64,000 bases of DNA. Origin: Chiridota heheva. Lineage: Eukaryota; Echinodermata; Holothuroidea; Apodida; Chiridotidae. Both the position numbers and the translations under genes were made by a program. The notes under the pieces are model-generated. The model was given only the letters and a program-made list of their open reading frames with translations. It had not been told where the DNA came from and searched no databases. Location: assembly GCA_020152595.1 (NCBI GenBank), contig JAIGNY010000445.1:1-64000 (forward strand), read 5' to 3'. The first letter of the stretch is position 1. The number at the start of each line of letters is the position of its first letter. Of this stretch, positions 11,040 through 22,779 are shown in pieces.

Positions 11040-13114
11040 TTACAGTCCAAGCGTAGTGACATACCGACCACTTGACACAACTAATTTGCGTACTGCGAGC
11101 TTTGATATACGCGACTAATTTGGGGACAGGATAGATTTTAAATGGTACAGAGAGGTGATTTTCCATGTGGTATTCAGACCGATCAAACAATTTGTTTTTG
11201 TTAAGAACGTTGATGAGAGGGTTTACGGGGGAATAAATAGCCCTAGCCGATTCCCTACATCGTATCACCATTTGTTGCAGCAATGGGTGGGATTTGCCTA
11301 CCGAAAGTGGAGTGTGTGTGTGGGGGGGGGCAAAGTCGGAAAATCTGTTTTGCCTATCTAACACAAATTCGGAAAATAGTGAGGGTAAATATCCCTTGCC
11401 CCGGTAATCCCGCATATGGTTGTAGCATGGTTTCCGCACCAAAGTAAGATAGTGATCCTACAAGACACGTGATAATTTTGGGCGCGAATTGCATTGATTA
11501 TCACTCTGACAATATTGAAATGAGCCAAGAAGTTTTGAAAGAAAAAAATGTTTTCCGACTCAAAATTGATGGTTTGCGGGGACCCGCTCGCATAGGGAAA
11601 AATGCACACCTAAGGTGATCCCTCTCCTGCGTCATTGCATACATATAGATTGGATGACGAGGGGCAAAAGGGAATTTGCGCCTATAGTTGCATATATGTT
11701 GCATTTTCACTTGCCTATAAAGATATATAACACTCAATAGAGGTGGGAAACCGTTAACCAAGGAATATCTGTCCAACATGAAAATGCTTTGAAAAAAATG
11801 ACAGAAAAACAAAATTAATCATGTCTTCATGTGTATAATTTCTATAGACTTCTTAGTATCTCCACATTGCATGTTATACTCTGACATATATGAATATTTT
11901 ATTACAAAATTAGATGTTTTCATCTGTATTTATCTATATCATGATTTCCTTGTCTGTTTTTAAGACGATATAGTTGTTTCTTTCTTCAGGTTTTACTCAA
12001 GCAAGATGTTGTAGGTTTTTCGGTAAGATTGTATTTTTCAGTTTATTGCACAAAGTTAATAGTTAATGTTTGAAAATCTTCTAGTATTATGTTTGTCTTC
12101 TTAATTTGTTCATATACATTTTTTTTTTCATTTGGTTTTATTGATTTGTAAAAATTCACTCAGCACCGGGGAACAATGAATCCAAATGAGTAACGAATCA
12201 TGATTATTCAAATGAGCCAAAAGTTTGCAGGTAATGACTGATGTTCATGGGTTATACCATAATCAATGAAGCAATAATGATAGGAAATTCACTCTTCTGG
12301 TTACATGTAAATACAAAACGAAAACATACTGAGACACACAAGACAAAAAAAAAAACATCAATTCAATTAACTTTATATGCCTTTCCGTTTTCATCACTAA
12401 CTGAGTTAAGGAACATTTGATGGTAAGAAATTTGGACCACTTGTATGCTTTGCGGCGTCACTGTCATGAGATTATGGTAGTACGCTTTCAAAACAACCTT
12501 TTGGAAGTGCCATATTTTCCTGTTTCCCTGAAACTTGCGCCAAACATTTGCTTCGATTTGTGATTTCAAAAAAAAAAAAACGCCAGTTGCATACTTTCTA
12601 ATGAGTGAATCGACAAACATTTTTTTTTTCTTCTAGTTTTTATTTTCTATTTCTTTCTATTTTTAATATTTTTCTAGAAAAAGATTTTTGTGTTTGTCTT
12701 TTTCGATTTTTCTACATTGATTTTTTTTTGTGATTTTGATTTTCTTTGTTTCTTCATAGCAATGCTTCTTTTCCTCTTTATCAGACTGGATTTTTCTATA
12801 TCCCAATACATTTAAGATATCTCTGGTGCATTGCTCCATGGATATTTTTTTTCCAGCCACGTGCAGTAAAATTCATCCCTTGATACCATCTACTGGCTTT
12901 ATTGGATTGACTTACTTCAGGTGTCAATGATTAGCGGCTCAACCATAGAATGGGAAAGTGGATAAATTCCACGGGCCCCGATCAAAGCTTAAGATTTGAG
13001 AATCAGCATGCCACTGTGATATGTGTGTTACATGGCCCATCGCCAAAATATTATGCAATTGTACCATAAAAATCTTGCCGAAAGACCGCAAATACAAACT
13101 CACATGAGTCATGT
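11040..13114. other. Region without recognisable gene
   Basis: Open frames here are short and on both strands with no domain signature. The stretch 12340-12860 is rich in T and A homopolymers. The Polinton-like relic may extend into the first few hundred bases, but no terminal repeat was found to mark its end. Confidence 0.4.
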
Positions 13115-13121
13115 GCTTAGA
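13115..13121. repeat. Left target-site duplication GCTTAGA
   Basis: GCTTAGA directly precedes the left end CACCCGATT of the 3.9-kb inverted-repeat element and is repeated exactly at 17020-17026 after its right end. Confidence 0.75.
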
Positions 13122-13745
13122 CACCCGATTTGAATCGCATTATCAGTAACTACTATGAATAATGATAAAATTATGGTCAGTAACTACTGACATGTATTAT
13201 AATACGGTAATACATATTACGGCTATGGTCAGTAACTACTGACACATATTATAATACGGTAAAACATATACATATACGGTAGCACAGAACTAATTATGCA
13301 CTACTACGCTAGCCCAAAATAAGGACCCTGCATGAGAAAGGTCTAATATAGAATAAGTTGGGGATCTCTCATTTCATAAAAAGCTTAGAGGTTGAAAATT
13401 TCAGAGATCGTCATGACTATGCGGTCCGAAATTGACGATATCTTCTCCAGAAAAAGAAAAAAAAAAAAAAGTTTCGTGGGGAACTATACTGTGGGCCCAT
13501 ACTAAACTCTGAGTCATTTGATGATGGTGCACAACACCTTTCTACTTTGGCCTAAAAAGGGCCCAAAATATCAAGTGAACCCCTATCAAAATGGTATTTT
13601 CAGAGAATATCTCGAAAGTGCCCAAAACTTCCCCTTTCTGCTGCAAAAAAGACCCCGAACTGTGTTCTATCATCATAGGTTTCAATGGGGAAAATAATAA
13701 GCTGATAAGTTCCGTGCTAAAATAGGCTGTATAGGCACATATCAC
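13122..13745 (+). repeat. Left inverted arm of the 3.9-kb element
   Basis: Matches the reverse complement of 16365-17019. Conserved blocks include ATCAGTAACTACTATGAATA near the tip, the segment around GCTAGCCCAAAATAAGGACC (near 13310) and TTTCAATGGGG at the inner end (near 13680). The block GTCAGTAACTACTGACA occurs twice in the arm (about 13175 and 13229) and is itself palindromic. Confidence 0.8.
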
Positions 13746-13751
13746 AAGAGG

Positions 13752-14215
13752 GCAGAGGCGTGGCCTGGGGGAGGGGGAGGGGGTAAGGTACCCCCTGAGC
13801 GGATTTCACCTTCCCGATTGCATGCTTTCTGCCCGGTTTGGAAGTGAAATAAAACAAATATTAACATAAAATTATAAATTGTTGTAAAATTATTGGATAT
13901 GTCAAATTTCCCAAATTGTGGCCAAAATGTCTCCAAAACTGGCAAAAAAATTCCCGTAAAATGGCCAATATTTCCCCAAAACAGGCCAAAATTTCTCGAA
14001 AATTAAAAATAATTTTCCGAAATTGAAGAAAATTCCCAGAAATTGAAGAAAATTTCCCTTAAATGAAGGAAACCTTCGGAAATTGACTGATTAAAGGGGA
14101 TTTTCCGATTACCAGCATTTTTTGATGGAAACTTAATTTACCAGTGCAAATTTATCCAATTATCACTGGGATTTTTTTTTTCCTCCCTGAGATGTGACCC
14201 TTCCTACGCCTCTGC
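13752..14215 (-). mobile_element. Dispersed GGCCAATTTT repeat, copy A
   Basis: Bounded by inverse ends CAGAGGCGT and ACGCCTCTG. The interior is made of short blocks of the type ggccaaaatttcc / gaaattgaagaaaatt. The same order of blocks recurs in plus orientation at 44050-44357 and, more loosely, at 22372-22775. The three copies share the AGGAAGGGTCAC start and the AAGTTTCCATCAA block. It is nested inside the 3.9-kb element. Confidence 0.6.
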
Positions 14216-14991
14216 AGTGGGACAGGGGGAAGATTGCCCCGATGAAAACTGGGAGAAAAAGTATCATCCCCTACACTCTCTCTCCCCAAAAATAAATAAT
14301 AAATGGGTAGAAAAGAAACATCAGTAATAATGATAAAACCGTTACGAGGATAGGTACATTATAAGACATTACATTATTACGATTTCCCAATAAATTAAAA
14401 CGCCACCCCCTCCCCTTACGATCACCACACCTGGACCAGTTTTTGATTGGGAAATTTCCGTCCAGATTGTCAAGCATATTATGCACATAATGAGAAGTGT
14501 TTATAAGATAAATAGAGGGCGGGTTCTTTGTGAAACTTTGATTAATTATGAAAATAAACTAGCATGATACGCAAATCATTCCGAACTTGATCATTTCGGA
14601 AGAGTAGTGTCATTAGCATGGTATGTTGCAGTATTTGGCGGAAATTGTTCCCCCTATCCCCCTCCCCTCCTCGCCCGCCAGGTATGGCCCTGTCGTCCGG
14701 TTAACTGACAAATCTTCATGCATGAATAACCGGAATGTGTTATTTTGGTCCTTTTCATATAAATATTATATCATATTTTGCATCTTTTTATTTGCAAGGT
14801 GTTGACACAATTGTATCTAACATTTTTTGTATGATTGTGTCTGAGTAAATGGCACATTGGCCAATATCTATAACAATACGTAATTTGTTATAATAAAAAT
14901 ACTTAAATTATTATAATAAAAAAAAATAGAAAAATGAATATAAAAATATGCAGTATATAAAATCAAATTCCCATTTTTTTAATGATGACGT

Positions 14992-15940
14992 TGAGACCTG
15001 ACGCCAAAATAACTTTTAGTATTGACAAACCAGTATATCTGTACTGTTACATCGCTTTGTTTGGATTCATACCGTCCACGTTATAACAAGATTTAAGATA
15101 TTGCTGGTTATTTATCGATATTTTGAACCCACAGTAAAAAAATATATATATTTTGATGAAAATGATTTAGTATACAAAAAGGCCCTTTCTTTTTCTCTCT
15201 TATTTTTCTTCGAGAATTATATGAGACCCGATGCCATAATAACTTGCGGTATTGGCTGAGCAATATGTGTACTCTTACATCGTTTTGTCTGGGTTACTGT
15301 GATACAGTCCCTTGTTATAACGATACTAATGGATTGAAAATATGTCTGGTTATTTGGCCGATACTTTAAACCCATAGTAGAAATATTTGTATGAAAATTA
15401 ATTAGTATTTAGAAAAGGCCCAATTTTTATTTTATTTATGAGGCCCGATGTCATAATGGATTGCAATATTAATGAGCCCACATCTATCTGTTTATACTCT
15501 TGCATCGTTTTGTATGGATTAATGGCATACCGTCCCAGATCTGCCCATGAAATAACGACGGTATTAATGAGCCCACATCTACTTGTCTATACTATGGCAT
15601 CGTTTTGTATGGATTAATGGCATACCGTCCCACATCTGCCCATGAAATAACGACTGTATAACGACACTATATGGATTTAAAATATGACTGGTTATTTGGC
15701 GATATTATAATTATGAGCCCATAGTAAGAATTAAAAAAAACAGATTTTCATGAAAATTCTTCAGTATAAAAAAAAACCCTTGTTTGTCTAATTATGAGAC
15801 CCGATGCCATAATAACTGACAAACCCACATTAATACCATTACATCAGTACATCGTTTTGTATGTTTTTTTGCATACCGTCACATGTTATGACAACACTAT
15901 TGGATTTTAAAAAGGGTTGGTTTATTTATCGATATATCTT
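14992..15940. repeat. Four tandem units of about 225 bp
   Basis: Units begin at 14992, 15219, 15438 and 15795 with GAGACCCGATGCCATAATAA or close variants. Each contains TACATCGTTTTGT, then GGTTATTT with CGATAT, then an AGTA/AAAAGGCCC block. The third unit has an internal duplication of about 90 bp (15468-15550 and 15563-15655). All lie inside the 3.9-kb element. Confidence 0.75.
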
Positions 15941-16364
15941 ATGGATATAATTGCCCTTGCACCATGTTATCTACCCCCCCCCCCACCCTCCCCCTAACGT
16001 AATTTTGTGGATCCGCCCTTCATGCTGGGCGTAAATTTTGCATGAGACTGGTGTTGTGGTACTTCAGAGTTGAACTACGCGAAATAATTCAGTATTTCAC
16101 GCCAATTTTCGTTTCACTTAAATAAGACATTCGTCAGTATGCAAAAAGAGGGACGAATTATTCGAAAAAGGCCACCACAGGAAAGTCTGGTAAAATACAT
16201 TGGGAGTTGCTGAGTGGGTGTCGGATTGGGTTGCATTGGGGTAAGGGGGTATACATTCCCTCTCAAATTTCTTTGAGCCCCCAGGTCTGCAAAATAAAAT
16301 ATTTGTTTGCCTTAAATAGGCGTATATATGACGAACTTGATCGACTGTAGTGCAAGTAACTTTA

Positions 16365-17019
16365 AGTGAGCCCAATATAGTACGGAACTAATTATTTGCC
16401 CCATTGAAACTTTAATAAAACCTTTAAGTTCCGAGTCTTTTGCACCAGAACAGAAAGGAAAAATTTGGGGATTTTCGCGATGTTTTCTGAAAAGTATTAT
16501 CTAATGTTTTTGGATGATGGCACTTTTAATTGGGGTTCACTTGAGGTTTTGGCTCTTTTTGAAGCTGAAGTGAATAAGTGTTGTGCAACCTCACCGAATG
16601 ACACAAATTTTGGAATAGATCCATCTGTCCATGAAAAAATTGTTCCCCATGAAACTTTTTCTGAAGCAGATCTCGTCAAGACTGGACATGCATAGTCAAG
16701 ACCTATCTTTTCTCTACCATCCCTCAAAGTTTCAACCTCTAACAGTTTAAGCTTCCTGTCTCATGAAATGTGAGATCCCCAAAATATTATGTATTAGACC
16801 TTTCTCATGCAGGGGTCCTTATTTTGGGCTAGCGTAGTAGTGCATAATTAGTTCTGTGCTACCGTATATGTATATGTTTTACCGTATTATAATATGTGTC
16901 AGTAGTTACTGACCATAGCCGTAATATGTATTACCGTATTATAATACATGTCAGTAGTTACTGACCATAATTTTATCATTATTCATAGTAGTTACTGAAA
17001 ATGCGATTCAAATCGGGTG
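16365..17019 (-). repeat. Right inverted arm of the 3.9-kb element
   Basis: Inverse of 13122-13745. This copy has a longer insertion-free middle, including a plus-strand frame at 16465-16695 that is only a by-product of the arm. Confidence 0.8.
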
Positions 17020-17026
17020 GCTTAGA
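17020..17026. repeat. Right target-site duplication GCTTAGA
   Basis: Exact copy of 13115-13121, immediately after the right terminus CGGGTG. Confidence 0.75.
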
Positions 17027-17184
17027 GAACCAATGAGAGGTTTTTTGAGTGAGTCACTGACTAATTATATCTTTTTGATTAATTTCGTTTGACTGTGCGG
17101 GCAATGTCTTATAATGAATGATGTTCATTTGACGACTGCTCATAAATGTACCGTACCAGCAATTTTAGAGTGCCATTCTTCATT

Positions 17185-17612
17185 CCCACATGCATTACAA
17201 TTAATTCAATGTGTCATGCATTGCAATCCATTCAATGTGTCATGCATTACAATCAACCCAATGTATCATGCATTACAATCCGCTCAATGTGTCATGCATT
17301 ACAATCCACTCAATGTGTCATGCATTACAATCCACTCAATGTGTCATGCATTACAATCCACTCAATGTGTCATGCATTACAATCCACTCAATGTGTCATG
17401 CATTACAATCCATTCAATGTGGCATGCATTACAATCCACTCAATGTGTCATGCATTACAATCCACTCAATGTGTCATGCATATAACAATCCACTCAATGG
17501 ATCATGCATTACAATTCGCTCAATGTGTCATACATTACAATCCACTCAATGTGGCATGCATTACAATCCACTCAATGTGTCATGCATTACAATCCATTCA
17601 ATGCGTCATGCA
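17185..17612. repeat. 26-bp minisatellite, about 16 units
   Basis: Head-to-tail units of 26 bp built on TCAATGTGTCATGCATTACA with few substitutions. Because 26 is not a multiple of three and the unit lacks stops, all three plus-strand frames stay open and give Cys/His/Asn-rich repeat peptides; these are not genes. Each unit contains the palindrome ATGCAT. Confidence 0.95.
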
Positions 17613-17839
17613 TTTCTGAAATGTCATATCATTCCAGCCAACCAACTGACCAATATAATCATAATGGACTGTGCCTTACCATCGGGGATTTTCATTCGCT
17701 AAAAATAGGAAGATCTAGGTGAATTCAAAGCAAACTTATTTTGCTTGTTTACGTGCACTGCTATATACTCTTGCACAAAAAGGATGTCACTTTTCTTTCA
17801 ATCGAATTAATGAGTAGTTCCACCTCAAAATTCATTTCT

Positions 17840-20425
17840 AATTTAGTAGGTTTTCGTTTAATATCTTATTATGAAGTTTAGTATATTTTAGTTTTATTTA
17901 TTACTATTAGATTTAGTAGGTTTTAGTTCTTTTCTTATTATTAGATTTAGTAGGTTTTACTTTTTTCCTATTATTAGTTTTAGTAGGTTTTAGTTTTATT
18001 TCTTATTATTAGATTGAGTATGTTTTAGTTTTATTTCTTATTATTAGATTTAGTATGTTTTAGTTCTTTTTTTTTATTATTAGATTTAGTAGGTTTTAGT
18101 TTAATTAATGATTATTAGATTTATTATATTTTACTTTTATTTCTTATTATTAGATTTTGTAGGTTTTAGTTCTTTTCTTATTATTAGGTTTAGTAGGTTT
18201 TAGATTTATTTCTTATTGATAGATTTATTACATTTAGTTTAATTTTGTATTATTATATTTTAGTTTTATTTCTTATTATTAGACTTATTATGATTTAGTT
18301 TTATTTCTGATTATAGGATGTCTTATAGTTTAGTTTTATTTCTTATTATTGGATTAATTATTTTTAAGTTTAATTTCTTATCTTTTGATTTATTATATTT
18401 TAGTTTTATTTCTTTTTATATATTTTATATATATTTTTTAAGATGTAGCATATTTCAGTTTATTTCTTGTAATTAGATTGAGTATATTTGAGTTTCATTT
18501 CTTGCTATCAGATCTAGTATATATTAGTTTTATTTCTTATAATGAGATTTAGTGTATATATCAGTTTTATTTCATATTATTAGATTTAGTATGTTTTAGT
18601 TCTATTTTTATTATTAGATTTAGTAGGTTTTACTTTTATTTCTTATTATTAGATTGAATATATTTTAGTTTTATTTAATATCATTAGATTGAGTATGTTT
18701 TAGTTTAAATTCTTATTATTTGATTTAGTAGGTTTTAGTTTTTTTTTTCTTATTATATTTAGTAGGTTTTAGTTTTCTTTCCTGTTATTATATTTATTGT
18801 ATTTCAGTTTTATTTCTTATTATTAGAATTAGTATGTTTTAGTCCTTTTCTTATTATTAGATTTAGTAGGTTTTTTTTTTTTCTTATTAATAGATTTAGT
18901 AGGTTTTACTTTAATTTCTTATTATTAGATTTGTTATACTTTAGTTTAATTTCTTATTATTAGAGTGATTATATTTTAGTTTTTTCTTATTATTAGAGTT
19001 ATTGTATTTTAATTTTAGGCATTAGATTTATCATAGTTCAGTTTTATTTCTTAATATTGGGAGTTTTTTTATTTTACTTTCAGGGTTTTTTCATTATTGG
19101 ATCTATCATATTTTAGTTGTATTTCTTATTATTAGATTTATTATAATTTAGTTTTATTTCTTATCACTGGATGTATTATAGTTTAGTTTTATTTCTAATT
19201 ATTGAATTTGTAATATTTTAAGTTTAATTTTGTATTATTGATTTATTATATTTAAGTTTTATTTCTTATTATAGTTTACTTTTTGGTTTTGATTTTATAT
19301 AGCATATTTTACTTTATTTCTTGTTATTAGATTGAGTATTATTTCTTGCTATTAGATCTAGTATATTTTGATTTTATTTCTAATTATGAGATTTAGTATA
19401 TTTTAGTTTATTTCTTATTATTAGATTTAGAAGGTTTTAGTTTAATTTCTTATTATTAGATTTGTTATACTTTACTTTTATTTTTATTATTATATTGAGT
19501 ATGTTTTAGTTTAATTTCTTATTATTAGATATAGTAGGTTTTAGTTGAATTTCTGATTATTAGATTGATTATATTTTTAGTTTTATTTCTTATCATTAGA
19601 TTAATTATATCTTAGTTTTCTTTCTTATTATTAGAGTTATTGTATTTTAGTTTTCTTTCTTATTATTAAAGTTATTGTATTTTAGTTTTATTTCTTATTA
19701 TTAGAGTTATTGTATTTTAGTTTTGAGCTGTTTTTTCTATTATTGGACTTATCATATTTTAGTTTTGTAGTAGGTTAAATTATATTTAGTAGGTTTTCGT
19801 TGAATTTCTAATTATTAGATTTAGTAGGTTTTAGTTTGTTTTAAATTACTATTAGATTTAGTAGGTTTTAGTTTAATTTTTATTATTGATTTATTATATT
19901 TTAGTTTTATTTCTTATTATAGTTTACTTTTTGTTTTTGATTTTATATAGCTTATTTTACTTTATTTCTTGTTAATAGATTGAGTATTATTTCTTGCTAT
20001 TAGATCTAGTATATTTTGATTTGATTTCTAATTATGAGATTTAGTATATTTTAGTTTTATTTCTTATTATTAGATTAAGCATGTTTTAGTTCCTGTCTTA
20101 TCATTAGATTTAGTAGGTTTTAGTTTAATTTCTTATTATTAGATTTATTATATTTTATTTTTATTTTCTATTATTATATTGAGTATGCTTTAGTTTAATT
20201 TCTTATTATTAGATTTAGTAGGTTTTAGTTGAATTTCTGATTATTAGATTGATTATATTTTTAGTTTTATTTCTTATTATTGGATTAATTATATTTTAGT
20301 TTTCTTTCTTATTATTAGAGTTATTGTATTTTAGTTTTCTTTCTTATTATTAGAGTTTTTGTATTTTAGATTTATTTCTTATTATTAGAGTTATTGTATT
20401 TTAGTTTTGAGCTGTTTTTTTCTAT
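17840..20425. repeat. 2.6-kb T-rich minisatellite with units of about 35 bp
   Basis: Degenerate units built on TTTAGTAGGTTTTAGTTT and ATTTCTTATTATTAGA repeat for about 2.6 kb. The plus strand is almost free of C. A longer segment recurs: the block with ATTATAGTTTACTTTTTG appears near 19265 and again near 19918, giving a higher-order period of about 655 bp. The array ends abruptly at the truncated endonuclease fragment. Confidence 0.92.
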
Positions 20426-20429
20426 TATT

Positions 20430-21330
20430 GCACCATTCAACTAGTCTTTCTCCACGGTCATTTATTTTTCCTAGTCCAAATGGTCCAACAATATCTTCTA
20501 CTTTGCAGTTTCCAACTTTGGCATTGGAATCGCCCATCACAATCTTTATATCCTGTGATTTGAGTTGTTGTTTGGCTTTTTCTACTTCTTCATAGAATTT
20601 GTCTATTTCTGTTGTTTCATATTTAGCTGTTGGCGCATATACCTCAATAATGCCAATGTTAAATGGTGTACCTTGTATTTTCGCCACTATGACACGATCA
20701 GATATTGGCCAGGACCCTTTGATACATCTCGCAGTTGCAGAATCGAACAAGACACCGACTCCTTTTTGATGATGGTCTCCTTCAAAATACACCAGGGTGT
20801 AAGCATCTGATGTTAAAGACCCAGCACCCTTCTATCTAACTTCTAAGAGACCTAGTATATTGATATCCATCCTTTTCATTTCCTACTTTATATTGTCTGA
20901 TTTACCTTTCTGCATCCTTGTTCTCATGTTCCATGTTGCTATACTTTTTGGCAAACTGTTACTAGTCGTTGGATGACGATCGGGTGCCACCTGCCGCACA
21001 TGGCTGTCCCTACCGAGCGAGGTGTTCCATCTTGGAACCCCATTCACGCTGTTACTCTTATTCTGTGTTTGGAGCGTCATGATTATACTTGGGAAAATAC
21101 AGCAGCGGTTTCCCTTGCCTTCTGCCGGTTTGCATACAGTTTACTCTGATAACCTTTGACGAACCAACATCTTCCTGCAAGGCAGCAGGTATTTGTGGAT
21201 GGCCGTTGACTCATACGGAGTTCATCTGCCTTTTGACTGTTTTGTTTTTGGTCCTGCTGGGATCCACTACCCTCCTCATTCAGCAAGCTGAATGGGGGAG
21301 CCGGTTTAGTCGCCGATCACTCGACTCATA
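20430..21330 (-). pseudogene. Non-LTR retrotransposon 5' region and endonuclease (APE type) fragment
   Basis: Minus-strand frames read NTCCLAGRCWFVKGYQSK (about 21190-21140), then SIATWNMRT at about 20945-20920, which opens the endonuclease/exonuclease/phosphatase fold, then GDHHQKGVGVLFDSA (from about 20780) and the active-site block MGDSNAKVG (about 20545-20515). Two in-frame TAG codons lie between 20885 and 20830, and the domain stops after LVEWCNN at about 20430 where the T-rich minisatellite begins. This is the family often annotated as craniofacial development protein 2-like. Reverse transcriptase is absent. Confidence 0.8.
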
Positions 21331-21339
21331 GACAGGTAG

Positions 21340-21962
21340 TACTGGATACATGGTTATTAGTAGCAGTTTAGGACTGACCTGAACTTTAGGACTGACTGAC
21401 CTTAAAATATCTACCTATCAATATATTGTCATAGGCGTCGGAACGGGGAAGGGAAGGGGAGCAGGGGAAACTTTTCAGAATAATTGGGTATCCTCCCCCC
21501 CCCCCCTTTCCTCTAACTTTAAACTTACAAATGTATCAATATTTTTTTTAACTATGAAAATCAAATTATTGGAACAAATTAATTAATTTTCATTGAGATG
21601 ACCGTATACAACATGACACAAATAAAAAGTTTTTGTGAAAAACAATCGATCTAATTGACGCAGAAATCAGTTAATTTTCTGTTTATGAAACCTCTGAGGC
21701 AGCATTATATACTTCAATCTGTCCATGCTTTGGATCTACTTTTTCAATTGCTGAGTTAAAACGACACTCAACCAACTGTATACTATCAGTATATATCTTG
21801 AAGATGGTGTACCATCGGATTATTGCACTACATTTATTTATGTCAACGAAGGTGTCGTAACTATCCCGTCACAAGTACAGCAAATTTATGAAAAGAGCGT
21901 CGACATTGAACGCCTTCTGGTATGGTTGGCCATGCGGATCATAACGTCACCTAACATTACGC
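21340..21962. other. Region without recognisable gene
   Basis: Contains a purine-rich run followed by a poly-C tract (about 21440-21510). No coding signature or clear repeat was seen. Confidence 0.4.
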
Positions 21963-22217
21963 CTAAGAAAAATCAATTCTTACGTCGTAACAACCAGTTT
22001 TTACGTCGTAACAATTCCATTTCATACGTCTTAAACGGGTCGCTTATTGGCTGTTTTCTTCAGGCGTAAGAATAGACAAAATTTTACGCGTGAAAACTAC
22101 TTCTTACGTCTAACTGTCTAAAGGAAACAGCCAATCAGCGACCCGTTTTAGACGTATGCAATGGAATTGTTACGACGTAAGAACTGGTTGTTACGACGTA
22201 GAATTGATTTTTCTTAG
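21963..22217. mobile_element. Palindromic MITE of 255 bp
   Basis: The two arms of about 95 bp are near-exact inverses, starting CTAAGAAAAATCAATTCT on the left and ending with its complement at 22217. Each arm carries two copies of TTACGTCGTAACAA and the block AAACGGGTCGCTTATTGGCT. The loop is about 65 bp. No coding capacity. Confidence 0.85.
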
Positions 22218-22371
22218 ATGTCTGAAAATGAGTTTTTACGCGTATGCTGGCTTATGAATACACTTGTCCAGTTGTCAATGGCACCCGATATTGTATAAAA
22301 GGCCTTCAACGACAGATAGCCATCATCCCAGGGCCGCTGATATTTTAGGAAAGCATCAGTATGTCAGCATC

Positions 22372-22775
22372 AGGGGCGTATAAAAGAAAGGTCCACTCTC
22401 AGGGCTAAGGTCAAGACTCCAAAAATTTCCGATTACAAGCGGAAAAATTGTACTGGTAAATAAAGTTTCTATCAATGTTCAAGTTGTTACATATCTACTT
22501 ATCGGGCATCGGGAAATCTACAAATTTTGTGAAATACCCTTCAATTTTTGGGAATTTTCCTTCATTTTAAGGATTTTTTTGACATTTCGCGAATAATTAC
22601 CTTAATTTTCGTACAGTTTTTTTCGAATTTCGGAAAATCTTCTTTAATTATTGGGAAATTGTAATTACAGTTTGCTTATTTTTCTAGAATTTATTGGCCA
22701 ATTCTCAAGCAGTTTTTTTCTATTTCCGGAAAATTTGGCCAGTTTTCTTCGATTTTGGGAAATGTTGCCATTATG
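22372..22775 (+). repeat. Dispersed GGCCAATTTT repeat, copy B (diverged)
   Basis: Starts with CAGGGGCGTATAAAAGAAAGG and contains the same series of GGGAATTTTCC / GGAAAATTTGGCCAG blocks as the copies at 13752 and 44050. Its right end is not clear. Confidence 0.45.
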
Positions 22776-22779
22776 TTAC

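Larger units (their letters stand above)
13122..17019. mobile_element. 3.9-kb non-autonomous DNA transposon with long terminal inverted repeats
   Basis: The ends are exact inverses (CACCCGATTTGAATCGCATT on the left). The inverted similarity runs inward for more than 600 bp on each side, with small insertions and deletions. Both ends abut a perfect 7-bp direct duplication, GCTTAGA. No transposase-like frame lies between the arms, so it must have been moved by proteins supplied elsewhere. The interior holds a nested repeat (13752-14215) and four tandem units of about 225 bp. A 7-bp duplication with CA...TG ends is compatible with P-like or other less common superfamilies; I cannot assign one. 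Confidence 0.75.

Noticed and set aside
15970..16000. Poly-C tract (also 21490-21510, 34275-34290)
   Set aside because: Ordinary homopolymer runs; no structure or repeated context.
17114..17722. Cys/His/Asn-rich repeat ORFs
   Set aside because: Produced by a stop-free 26-bp minisatellite open in all three frames; no splice or start support.
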